Assembly: GCA_015222805.1 (NCBI GenBank)
Contig: JADFVZ010000020.1
Location: 24,301 to 88,300, forward strand
DNA length: 64,000 nucleotides
DNA from: Pseudomonadota bacterium
GTDB lineage: Bacteria > Pseudomonadota > Gammaproteobacteria > Xanthomonadales > SZUA-36
Reading direction: 5' to 3'
In this document: in pieces, positions 16,407 through 23,602 of the stretch
Layout of the letters: every line of letters begins with the position of its first letter
Numbering within the stretch: the first letter of the stretch is position 1
Position numbers and translations under genes: made by a program
Notes under the pieces: model-generated
Databases searched by the model: none
Told to the model about the DNA's origin: nothing
What the model saw: only the letters and a program-made list of their open reading frames with translations

Positions 16407-16991
16407 ATGTTTAAAAAACTCTATGACCGCACACTGGAATGGTCAGGACATCCACAGGCACCACGCTATCTTGCGGGCCTGAGTTTTGCAGAAGCTACAT
16501 TTTTCCCTATACCACCGGATGTAATGCTGATTCCCATGCTGATCGCGAAACCGGCGAAAGCCTGGCGCTATGCGTTCATTTGCACGGTTGCCTCAGTTTT
16601 GGGCGGTATTTTCGGCTATATGCTGGGGCGCTGGGGTTTTGAGCTGTTCTCCGGTTGGCTGGAAACATCCATGTATTACCCCGCTTTTGTACAAACAACC
16701 GAAGCGTTTGATCGCTGGGGTTTCTGGTTTATCCTGGTAGCTGGTTTTACCCCGATTCCCTATAAAGTATTTACCATAGCGGCCGGTGTGATCGGTATGC
16801 CGTTCCTGATTTTTATGGCAGGTTCTGCCGTCGGTCGTAGTGGACGTTTTTTCCTTGAAGCTGCAATCATCCGTATATGGGGTGAGTCGGCAGCCGGGCA
16901 GATTCGCCGCTGGATAGACTGGCTGGGTTGGGGTGTTATCGTGGCTGTGGTTGTTCTTATCATCTACCTGAAAATCCTACATCCGGGTTAA
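16407..16991 (+). CDS. YqaA-family inner-membrane protein (VTT/DedA-related)
   Basis: A 194-residue integral membrane protein of the YqaA/SNARE-associated (VTT, DedA-like) group. It shows about four to five hydrophobic segments, the FAEATFFPIPPDVMLIPM motif near residues 27-44 and GFTPIPYKVFTIAAG near 114-128, the re-entrant-loop type hallmark of the superfamily. DedA relatives act in lipid-carrier recycling and envelope homeostasis; the YqaA branch has no firm substrate. It lies between pcm and nlpD, the conserved place for this family in several gammaproteobacteria. Confidence 0.85.
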   Translation: MFKKLYDRTLEWSGHPQAPRYLAGLSFAEATFFPIPPDVMLIPMLIAKPAKAWRYAFICTVASVLGGIFGYMLGRWGFELFSGWLETSMYYPAFVQTTEAFDRWGFWFILVAGFTPIPYKVFTIAAGVIGMPFLIFMAGSAVGRSGRFFLEAAIIRIWGESAAGQIRRWIDWLGWGVIVAVVVLIIYLKILHPG

Positions 16992-16996
16992 TTCAT

Positions 16997-17857
16997 ATGC
17001 TGAATTCCCGTCTAATTTTATTACTCTGTTTAGTCATTATTGGCACGGCTGCCTGCAGTAATCGCTGGGCAGCACCTGTTGAAGAACGGGCAGTAGGCGG
17101 GGAAACATCGAAGCATCCACTGGGGAATACCCAAGCTGCTATCTATACTGTAAAACGGGGAGATTCCTTATACACGATCGGTTTTCGTTATGGCCTCGAT
17201 TATCATAGTATTGCTGACTGGAACCGGATCACAAAGCCTTTCACTATCTATCCGGGACAAAAACTGCATTTGCAACCGGGGCAAAAGCCGTTCAGCAAAC
17301 CGGCAACAGTAAAAACCCAACCGTTAAAACCAGGCTCAACTACAAAAAGTACAACAAAGGTGGCTGCTAAACCGGTCGCAGCGACAACTTCAAAAACGGC
17401 AAGCACAAAAACCCCGGTTAAAACCTCAAGCAAAACGCCTCCCAAGTCGATTGATAAAAGCTCGAGCACTACATCGAGCCGCAGTAGTGTACGCTGGCAA
17501 TGGCCGACCAACGGCACCATTATTGAAACCTACCTTGCAGGTGACCCTACCCGTAGCGGTCTTGATATAGCTGGCAAGGAAGGGCAGGCTATCAGGGCGG
17601 CAGCCAGTGGCTCGGTGGTATACAGCGGCAATGGCCTGCTTGGCTATGGCGAACTGATAATTATCAAACACGATGACCGTTTTCTTTCAGCCTATGCGCA
17701 TAACCGGGTGCGTTTGGTTACCGAAGGTGAGAGTATTCGTGCCGGTCAGAAAATCGCTGAGATGGGGCGCGGTGAAAGTGGTCGGATTAAGTTGCACTTT
17801 GAAATCCGTGCCAATGGTAAGCCGGTAAATCCACGCCAGTATCTTCCCCGGCGATAG
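16997..17857 (+). CDS. nlpD: NlpD-type murein hydrolase activator lipoprotein
   Basis: I start at ATG 16997 (MLNSRLILLLCLV...), which gives a lipoprotein signal peptide with lipobox GTAAC (cysteine about residue 20). A LysM domain follows (about residues 49-92, YTVKRGDSLYTIGFRYG), then a Thr/Lys/Ser-rich linker with repeated KTxxK units, and a C-terminal LytM/M23 domain. The zinc site is degenerate (SGLDIAG where catalytic enzymes have HxGxD), as expected of NlpD, which activates amidase AmiC at the septum. The 286-residue size is normal. Unusually, rpoS does not follow. Confidence 0.92.
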   Translation: MLNSRLILLLCLVIIGTAACSNRWAAPVEERAVGGETSKHPLGNTQAAIYTVKRGDSLYTIGFRYGLDYHSIADWNRITKPFTIYPGQKLHLQPGQKPFSKPATVKTQPLKPGSTTKSTTKVAAKPVAATTSKTASTKTPVKTSSKTPPKSIDKSSSTTSSRSSVRWQWPTNGTIIETYLAGDPTRSGLDIAGKEGQAIRAAASGSVVYSGNGLLGYGELIIIKHDDRFLSAYAHNRVRLVTEGESIRAGQKIAEMGRGESGRIKLHFEIRANGKPVNPRQYLPRR

Positions 17858-17998
17858 TCAAAATATTCAGCAATTCATAACCGCCCCGTAGTTTCTTGCG
17901 AGAGTATTGCAGTCAACTAGCCGACACTCTAATTAATTAAAATATTGCAGTTTCATTTAAGATCGGGTAGCGTATGATTTCTGATCCAAACCAGCGTG

Positions 17999-18028
17999 TT
18001 GAGAATGGTGCTTGAATGTTAATATTAT
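17999..18028 (+). promoter_or_regulatory. candidate sigma-70 promoter of the TonB receptor
   Basis: TTGAGA (17999-18004) and TATTAT (18023-18028) with 18-base spacing lie about 80 bases before the receptor ATG in an AT-rich leader. This is a pattern match only; no start site is known. Confidence 0.3.
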
Positions 18029-18110
18029 TCGAGTAAGGATTAGTAAAATAGTTATAGCCAGTAATAAAATTAATTATAAAAACATTTAACCGTGGGAGAA
18101 GCTAATAATC

Positions 18111-20414
18111 ATGAGACGCAGGACATTATTATTTACTGCAATTTCAACATTCCTTGCTACTGTTGCCAGCATGCCGCTGGTGGCGCAGGAATCCGATGAA
18201 GAAGAAAATTATCGCCTGGAAGAAGTCGTAGTAACTGCTCAAAAGCGGGTAGAGAGCATCCAGGAGGTGCCGATTTCGATATCAGTCTATTCAGGCGATT
18301 TTCTTGAGGATACAGGGGTGAAAACGCTCGAAGATGTGGCGCGCCTGGCACCCAATTTTTATATATCGAATTCTTCCCAGCAAACCAATAACCGAATCGT
18401 TATCCGTGGTGTAGGTTCTGTAGGCAACAGTGGTATTGAACCTAGCGTCGGCGTATTCATTGATGGTGTTTACTATCCACGCCCAGGGTCTGTCATTGGC
18501 ACCATGCTAGATGTTGAATCTGTGGAGGTCCTGCGCGGCCCTCAGGGTACACTTTTTGGTCGTAATACACCCATGGGTGCACTTAATATCACTACCAGAA
18601 ACCCGACGGATGAGAAAAATGCCTCATTTGAACTGGGATACGGTAATTATAATGCCCTCGAACTTGGTGCCATGGTTAGTGGACCGCTGGGCGAAACAGT
18701 TAGCGGACGATTCGCGATCAAATATGCAGACCGTGATGGCTACGGCCACAATACCTTTGATGGTAAGGATTTCGGTGCCCGTGACGACCTGGTCATGCGG
18801 GGCAAACTGAATTTTGATTTCAGTGATAACCTCTCATTACTGCTTACGGTTGATTATGCCGAAATCAATTCCGAGGGTACTGCAATAGAAGTACTAAACT
18901 CCACTTCCAACCCGGTGTTCAATGGCACGCTGAATGCACTATTTGGCCAGAATGCAGAAACCGATGACCCATATGACTGGAAGATCAACCAGGATCATAG
19001 AGATACCCTGAATGATGAGCAGTATGGTTTTTCAGCTGACCTGAACTATGATTTTGCCAACGGCATCCGTTTGCGTTCAATTACTGCAGTACGTAATTGG
19101 GAAGCGGCAGTTTTTGAAAGTGCCATTCGTATAACAACGGATATTGCACCGCGTATTACTGACTATGAAACCGATACGTTTTCCCAGGAATTCCAGCTGA
19201 TATCAGCCGGTGGTGAAACCATTGACTGGGTAGCGGGACTATTTTACTACGATGAGTCATATGACATTGTCCAGGCCTTCAATGCGGGTGACAGCTATTG
19301 CATTCCTGTGGTGTTTGCCATCCTTGGTGCAACCGCAGCCGGGCAATGCCTGCAATTCCCGCAGGACCGGTTTACCGAAAGCTTCTTTGAGCAGGATCTT
19401 GAGAGTTTTGCAGCCTATGGACAGGCAACCTGGAATATTTCCGAATCATGGGCAATTACCCTGGGCGGACGCTGGACCGATGACCAGAAAGATGGTGATT
19501 TTATCCAGGCCATAACCAATCCTTTTGCGGCATTGGTGCGTGCTCCGGAAGAGGTATTGGGGATGCAGCGTGATGACACAAAATTCACCTATTTCACTAA
19601 TGCCAGCTGGTTTGTGACAGATGAGACCATGCTCTTTGCTACCTATTCAACCGGCTACAAATCTGGTGGGTTTAATTCAGAAGGCGGTGGTGTACCCCTG
19701 GGACAGAAACGTATTTTTGGTCCGGAAGAGACCACCAACTATGAATTGGGCATTAAGAGTACGCTGTTAGAAGGCACCATGACTGCCAATGTTACAGCCT
19801 ACCGGACCGACCTGGATGATTTCCAGGATCGCCTTTTTGATGGCCTGTCTTTCGTGGTGGTTAATGCCGGTAAACTGCGCCAACAGGGTATCGAAGCCGA
19901 TATTAACTGGATGCCAATGCGACAGTTAAGGTTGATGGCTGGCATAAGCTACCTGGATTCCGAGTATTTAAGTTTTGCTAATGCACCGGGCCTGCCTGGT
20001 GGACCTTCACAGGACCTGAAGGGTGAAAGGAAAACTTATTCACCCGAATGGCAGACCTCATTGGCTGGCGACTGGACCGGGACCCTGAGCGAGAGCATGC
20101 AGTGGTTTGTTGGTGCAGGCTGGCAGTTTGTTGATGACCAGAATATTGGTGCCAACAGCAGTAATAATCCGCAGTCTGTACAGAAGTCGTATTCCCTGTT
20201 TAACGGTCGTGTCGGTATTAGTGCAAATTCAGGAAAATGGGACTTAACCCTGTATGGCAATAACCTGACTGATGAGGGTTACTGTATTACTATCTATGAT
20301 CAACCGCTGGGAGGTGCACTGGGTGCGCTTGATCCGGTTAATAACACCATGGTTCAGCGTTGTGTGGTTGGTGCCCCAAGGACTTACAACCTTAAACTGC
20401 GGTGGTGGTACTAA
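18111..20414 (+). CDS. TonB-dependent outer-membrane receptor
   Basis: A 767-residue receptor with signal peptide (residues 1-25, ending PLVAQ), an N-terminal TonB box-like EEVVVTAQKR (about residues 38-47), a plug domain (VPISISVYSGDFLEDTGV, VLRGPQGTLFGRNTPMGALNI) and a 22-strand-type barrel ending in YNLKLRWWY with the usual terminal aromatic. The plug type VTAQKRxExxQEVPISI is common in marine and freshwater gamma- and alphaproteobacteria, where substrates range from siderophores to oligosaccharides. No neighbouring transport or catabolic gene hints at the substrate. It is a stand-alone unit with its own leader and a strong terminator. Confidence 0.94.
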   Translation: MRRRTLLFTAISTFLATVASMPLVAQESDEEENYRLEEVVVTAQKRVESIQEVPISISVYSGDFLEDTGVKTLEDVARLAPNFYISNSSQQTNNRIVIRGVGSVGNSGIEPSVGVFIDGVYYPRPGSVIGTMLDVESVEVLRGPQGTLFGRNTPMGALNITTRNPTDEKNASFELGYGNYNALELGAMVSGPLGETVSGRFAIKYADRDGYGHNTFDGKDFGARDDLVMRGKLNFDFSDNLSLLLTVDYAEINSEGTAIEVLNSTSNPVFNGTLNALFGQNAETDDPYDWKINQDHRDTLNDEQYGFSADLNYDFANGIRLRSITAVRNWEAAVFESAIRITTDIAPRITDYETDTFSQEFQLISAGGETIDWVAGLFYYDESYDIVQAFNAGDSYCIPVVFAILGATAAGQCLQFPQDRFTESFFEQDLESFAAYGQATWNISESWAITLGGRWTDDQKDGDFIQAITNPFAALVRAPEEVLGMQRDDTKFTYFTNASWFVTDETMLFATYSTGYKSGGFNSEGGGVPLGQKRIFGPEETTNYELGIKSTLLEGTMTANVTAYRTDLDDFQDRLFDGLSFVVVNAGKLRQQGIEADINWMPMRQLRLMAGISYLDSEYLSFANAPGLPGGPSQDLKGERKTYSPEWQTSLAGDWTGTLSESMQWFVGAGWQFVDDQNIGANSSNNPQSVQKSYSLFNGRVGISANSGKWDLTLYGNNLTDEGYCITIYDQPLGGALGALDPVNNTMVQRCVVGAPRTYNLKLRWWY

Positions 20415-20463
20415 GACTATCTCAGGTCAGTTGTAACAACTGGATTATTGACCTTGTACTAGG

Positions 20464-20498
20464 CAAAGCCGGGATATATTCCCGGCTTTGTCCTTTTG
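20464..20498 (+). terminator. rho-independent terminator after the TonB receptor
   Basis: CAAAGCCGGGA (20464-20474) pairs perfectly with TCCCGGCTTTG (20480-20490) around TATAT, followed by TCCTTTTG. It isolates the receptor from the respiratory operon. Confidence 0.88.
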
Positions 20499-20709
20499 TA
20501 TCTGTAAAAGAATGGACCGACTGTGGCGGCAATTACCTAGATCCCCGTAAAGTGACTTATAACCCTTCAATCTCAGATTACTATATCCGTATTAGTCTCT
20601 ATATCCAGAAAGCTTGACCTTGATCAACTGCCTTACATACATTAAGACAATATAATATACGCGGTTTCAACCTGAAGGAATATCCTTCACAAAAACAAAG
20701 GCCAGAATT
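20499..20709. other. leader of the respiratory operon
   Basis: About 210 bases between the terminator and the ferritin-like gene. A perfect TATAAT lies at 20651-20656, 54 bases before the GTG start, but no good -35 hexamer sits 16-18 bases upstream. TTGACC at 20614 and TTGATC at 20620 are too far for a classical sigma-70 promoter. AAGGAATAT (20676-20684) lies too far from the start to be its ribosome site. Confidence 0.35.
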
Positions 20710-21156
20710 GTGAAATCAGTTGAAGAAATCCTTGATTATGCCATTGCTCGTGAACAACAAGCAGTTGATTTTTATACGAAACTGTCAAATATGGCACCCG
20801 GCATCCAGTTACAGCAGCTAATGCGTGATTATGCCGCCGAAGAACAGCGCCATAAAGATAAGCTGCTGGCAGTCAAAACGGACGGGGCGCTGGACAACGC
20901 GCATAAACAGCCTCTTGACCTGAAGATGGCTGATTACCTGGTTGATGTTGAAGAAACCCCTGAAATGACCTATCAGGATGCGCTAATTATTGCGATGAAA
21001 CGTGAACAGGTCGCTTTCCTGTTGTATACAGACCTCGCAGAAAAGGTTGAATCCCCCGAGCTGAAATCGCTGTTTGAAGCACTCGCCAGGGAAGAAGCCT
21101 CACACAAAAACTATTTCGAGTCCGAGTATGATGACAAAATCTACACAGACAATTAA
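20710..21156 (+). CDS. ferritin-like (rubrerythrin-type) di-iron protein
   Basis: A 148-residue four-helix protein starting at GTG 20710. It carries the full di-iron ligand set: Glu15 in REQQAVDFY, E45xxH48 in EEQRH, Glu99 in REQVAFLLY and E129xxH132 in EEASH. This matches the erythrin/rubrerythrin-like diiron domain; no C-terminal rubredoxin CxxC pair is present. Such proteins handle peroxide or iron, or serve as electron-transfer partners. The next gene (MrpE-like) begins inside its last codons, so it is translationally coupled to the respiratory operon as its first gene. Its role there is unknown. Confidence 0.86.
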   Translation: MKSVEEILDYAIAREQQAVDFYTKLSNMAPGIQLQQLMRDYAAEEQRHKDKLLAVKTDGALDNAHKQPLDLKMADYLVDVEETPEMTYQDALIIAMKREQVAFLLYTDLAEKVESPELKSLFEALAREEASHKNYFESEYDDKIYTDN

Positions 21157-21655
21157 ATCAGCAAAAGGCAGGGTGACGATAAGCCTTTTTGTCAGCCTGT
21201 TTGCTATCTGGTTGATGCTTAACTCCACACTCGCCTGGCAGGTTTGGGTGCTTGGGCTGGTACTGGCGATCGCCGGAGCTGTTGCGTTTAAGGATATTGC
21301 AACAGCTTATTCAGGTATTCGCTTTAGTCCAAAATCACTCATTTACTACGTTGCATACCTTGGCCTGTTCCTGAAAGAACTGGTTATCGCAAACCTGAAT
21401 GTTGCGTGGTTGGTGCTAAAGCCTGACCCGAATCTTCAGCCTGCCATTATTCAGGTGAAAACTGATTTAAAAACGGCTGTAGGCCGGCTGGCTTTGGCAA
21501 ACTCAATCACTTTGACCCCGGGAACTCTGGTGGTGGAAATCAAAGATGATTCCTTATTCATTCACTGTATCGACGTCAGCGAGGCCAACCCGGCCGATGA
21601 TGTTCGCGAAAGTGTGGCTCATTTTGAAAAATACCTGAAGGTGGTGTATGGCTGA
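21128..21655 (+). CDS. Mrp/Mbh-type antiporter subunit E (MnhE-like)
   Basis: MnhE/MrpE-family membrane subunit of 175 residues, starting at ATG 21128 (a second ATG follows at 21131) within the end of the ferritin-like gene. Two to three N-terminal helices (SLFVSLFAIWLMLNSTLAWQ) are followed by FLKELVIANLNVAWLVLKP and a soluble tail with LALANSITLTPGTLVVEI, the MnhE signature. In Mrp antiporters and Mbh/Mbx complexes this subunit helps the ion-translocating module. It overlaps the subunit F gene by eight bases. Confidence 0.9.
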   Translation: MMTKSTQTIKSAKGRVTISLFVSLFAIWLMLNSTLAWQVWVLGLVLAIAGAVAFKDIATAYSGIRFSPKSLIYYVAYLGLFLKELVIANLNVAWLVLKPDPNLQPAIIQVKTDLKTAVGRLALANSITLTPGTLVVEIKDDSLFIHCIDVSEANPADDVRESVAHFEKYLKVVYG

Positions 21656-21908
21656 TACCATCCTAAATCTAGCAATGTTTATCATCATGGTGGCTATTTC
21701 ACTGGGTATCTATCGACTGGTCAAAGGCCCGTCGGTCGTCGACCGGGTGATCGCAGTCGACTTGTTGACCCTGATTTCCATAGCCCTGATCGCGCTGATT
21801 GCGCATATCAGTTCACGTTTTATCTATATTGATGTGGCGCTGGTTTATGGACTGCTGAGTTTCCTCAGTGTGCTCGCAGTGGCACGCTATCTTGAGCGGG
21901 GATTATAA
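21648..21908 (+). CDS. Mrp/Mbh-type antiporter subunit F (MnhF-like)
   Basis: An 86-residue membrane protein with three helices. The conserved RLVKGPSVVDRVIAVDLLT (about residues 23-41) is the MnhF/MrpF hallmark, with an acidic residue in the second helix. It overlaps subunit E by eight bases and leaves two bases before the next gene. Together with E and G it would build the small-subunit part of the Mrp-like module. Confidence 0.92.
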   Translation: MADTILNLAMFIIMVAISLGIYRLVKGPSVVDRVIAVDLLTLISIALIALIAHISSRFIYIDVALVYGLLSFLSVLAVARYLERGL

Positions 21909-21910
21909 CC

Positions 21911-22168
21911 ATGTTGACATTTTTAACCCTGCTGCTTTGTATCGGTATTTTAATTAGTGCGCTACTGGCAACCTATCTAAGGAGTATGGTTGCTGCCATA
22001 GTCAGCGCAGGCCTTGCTGGTCTGTTTGCCTCAGTCACCTATGTGATTCTTGCAGCACCGGATGTGGCGATGACAGAAGCGGCTATCGGCAGTGGGATTA
22101 CCACGGTTGTGTTCCTCTTTGCCCTGAGCAAGACTCGTAGTAAACCCGGGAGTAAAGCCAATGACTGA
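21911..22168 (+). CDS. MbhD/DUF4040-like membrane subunit
   Basis: An 85-residue three-helix protein. The segment YVILAAPDVAMTEAAIGSGIT (residues about 46-66) is the signature of MbhD, equivalent to part of the C-terminal region of MrpA. In Mbh/Mbx complexes this part occurs as a separate gene, as here; in Mrp antiporters it is fused to MrpA. This supports a Mbh/Mbx/Ehr-type complex and not a plain Mrp antiporter. It overlaps the subunit G gene by eight bases. Confidence 0.88.
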   Translation: MLTFLTLLLCIGILISALLATYLRSMVAAIVSAGLAGLFASVTYVILAAPDVAMTEAAIGSGITTVVFLFALSKTRSKPGSKAND

Positions 22169-22544
22169 ATTAATTGGCAGCCTGGTTATCCTGCTGGGCG
22201 CAATCTTTTTACTGCTGGCCAGTATCGGTGTTGTGCGCATGCCCGACAGTTATAACCGCATCCAGACCGGAACCAAGGCGACAACCCTGGGTTTGATCCT
22301 GGTATTAACCGGTATTGCAATTTACCATCCCGGCTGGACCTGGAAACTGGTCATACTTATTTACTTTGTGCTGATCAGCAACCCCGCATCATCGCATGCG
22401 TTGGCACGAGCGGCCCACCGCCTGGGTATTTTCAAAACCGATACTACTGTGATCGATCATTTGGAAGAATTTGAAACTGTGGCTGAAACAGAAATTGACA
22501 CTGATGCTGGCGACTCTTCCGGCACTGAGCAGGAGCAGTCATAA
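22161..22544 (+). CDS. Mrp/Mbh-type antiporter subunit G (MnhG-like)
   Basis: A 127-residue protein with three helices and the MnhG motif VVRMPDSYNRIQTGTKATTLG (starting about residue 24). The C-terminal tail is acidic (about residues 95-127, rich in Asp/Glu), longer than in many MrpG proteins. Start and stop overlap neighbours (ATGACTGA with the MbhD-like gene, TAATG with the next). In most Mrp operons G comes directly after F; here the MbhD-like gene stands between them. Confidence 0.91.
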   Translation: MTELIGSLVILLGAIFLLLASIGVVRMPDSYNRIQTGTKATTLGLILVLTGIAIYHPGWTWKLVILIYFVLISNPASSHALARAAHRLGIFKTDTTVIDHLEEFETVAETEIDTDAGDSSGTEQEQS

Positions 22545-23227
22545 TGTTAAAAAGACTATTTATGCTTATCGCCCTGGTCCTCATTGCTATCCTGTTTTTC
22601 GATGTTGCCAGTAACTTCACCGAACGCAGTGAATTAAGCGGTATTTCCCAATACTACGTAGAGCAGGGTGCAGAAGAACTGGGCGCTGCCAACCTGGTAA
22701 CTTCGGTTGTGGTTACTTACCGCGGACTGGATACCCTGGGTGAAGTTACGGTGCTATTCATCTCAGCGGCTGGCGCTTCACTATTATTGCGCCGGCGTCG
22801 TAACACCAACAAAAAGCTTGTTGTTGAAGAATCGTCAGAAATTGTGCAAACAACCCTCAGTATTATGTTTCCTATCATCATGCTGTTTGGTGTTTACATC
22901 TTTATTAATGGCCACCTGACCCCCGGTGGCGGTTTTCAGGGCGGTGCGGTTGTCGCTTCTGCCTTGCTATTCTTCATGCTGGCCCGGCCCAATGATTCCA
23001 TCAGCCATAAGTTATTAATGAAGATCGAATCCCTGTCCGGCTTCACCTATGTGGTGCTGGGGGTGCTGGGTGTCATCCTGGCCGGTGGTTTTCTCGATAA
23101 CCGGGTACTTGGACTGGGTGAATTCGGTTCACTCTTCAGTGCCGGCCTGATCCCGCTGATTTATATCCTGGTGGGCCTGAAAGTTGGTTCAGAACTCGGC
23201 AGCCTATTACAGAAGTTCAGGGAGTAG
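22544..23227 (+). CDS. fused MbhE and MrpB-like membrane subunit
   Basis: A 227-residue protein with two recognisable parts. The first 95 residues resemble MbhE (EELGAANLVTSVVVTYRGLDTLGEVTVLF, a motif also found in the MrpA C-terminus). The rest is MnhB/MrpB (VYIFINGHLTPGGGFQGGAVVASALL, about residues 118-143, then GLIPLIYILVGLKVGSELGSLL). In archaeal Mbh the two are separate genes. It overlaps subunit G as TAATG and is followed after nine bases by subunit C. Confidence 0.9.
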   Translation: MLKRLFMLIALVLIAILFFDVASNFTERSELSGISQYYVEQGAEELGAANLVTSVVVTYRGLDTLGEVTVLFISAAGASLLLRRRRNTNKKLVVEESSEIVQTTLSIMFPIIMLFGVYIFINGHLTPGGGFQGGAVVASALLFFMLARPNDSISHKLLMKIESLSGFTYVVLGVLGVILAGGFLDNRVLGLGEFGSLFSAGLIPLIYILVGLKVGSELGSLLQKFRE

Positions 23228-23236
23228 GGAATAACT

Positions 23237-23602
23237 ATGTTTGAATTTAATCTACCCCTGGCAAATATTGTCCTGGTAACCGGGTTTTTACTTATCCTGA
23301 GTGGCTTGTGGGCGATGTTTATCCATAAAAATATCATTCGCATGATTATTGGTTTCTCCTTAATGGATACCGGCATCCACATGATTATGGTTGCGCTGGG
23401 TTATATCACCGGCGGTACGGCCCCGATTTTTGATGATGCAGTCGATGGCATGCAAATGGTCGACCCGGTTCCCTCCGCGCTGGTACTGACGGCAATCGTG
23501 ATTGGATTAGGTGTGACTGCGGTCATGCTCTCCTATGCGGTCAAAATCCACCAGGCTAAAAATTCCCTCTCTATTGACGATTGTGCAGAACAGAAATGGT
23601 AA
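23237..23602 (+). CDS. MrpC/NuoK-like membrane subunit
   Basis: A 121-residue three-helix NuoK/MnhC homologue. Conserved blocks are the second helix with IIRMIIGFSLMDTGIHM and the third with VDPVPSALVLTAIVIGLGVTA, the classical VPQALVLTAIVIG motif of the family. It belongs to the proton/sodium path of complex I relatives. The next gene starts inside its last codons (ATGGTAA). Confidence 0.92.
   Translation: MFEFNLPLANIVLVTGFLLILSGLWAMFIHKNIIRMIIGFSLMDTGIHMIMVALGYITGGTAPIFDDAVDGMQMVDPVPSALVLTAIVIGLGVTAVMLSYAVKIHQAKNSLSIDDCAEQKW

Noticed and set aside
20402-20617. 71-codon frame after the TonB receptor
   Set aside because: It runs straight through the rho-independent terminator hairpin and has no signal of its own.
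20614-20656. Sigma-70 promoter with TTGACC/TTGATC and TATAAT before the respiratory operon
   Set aside because: Spacing of 25 to 31 bases is outside the working range; only the -10-like box was noted.
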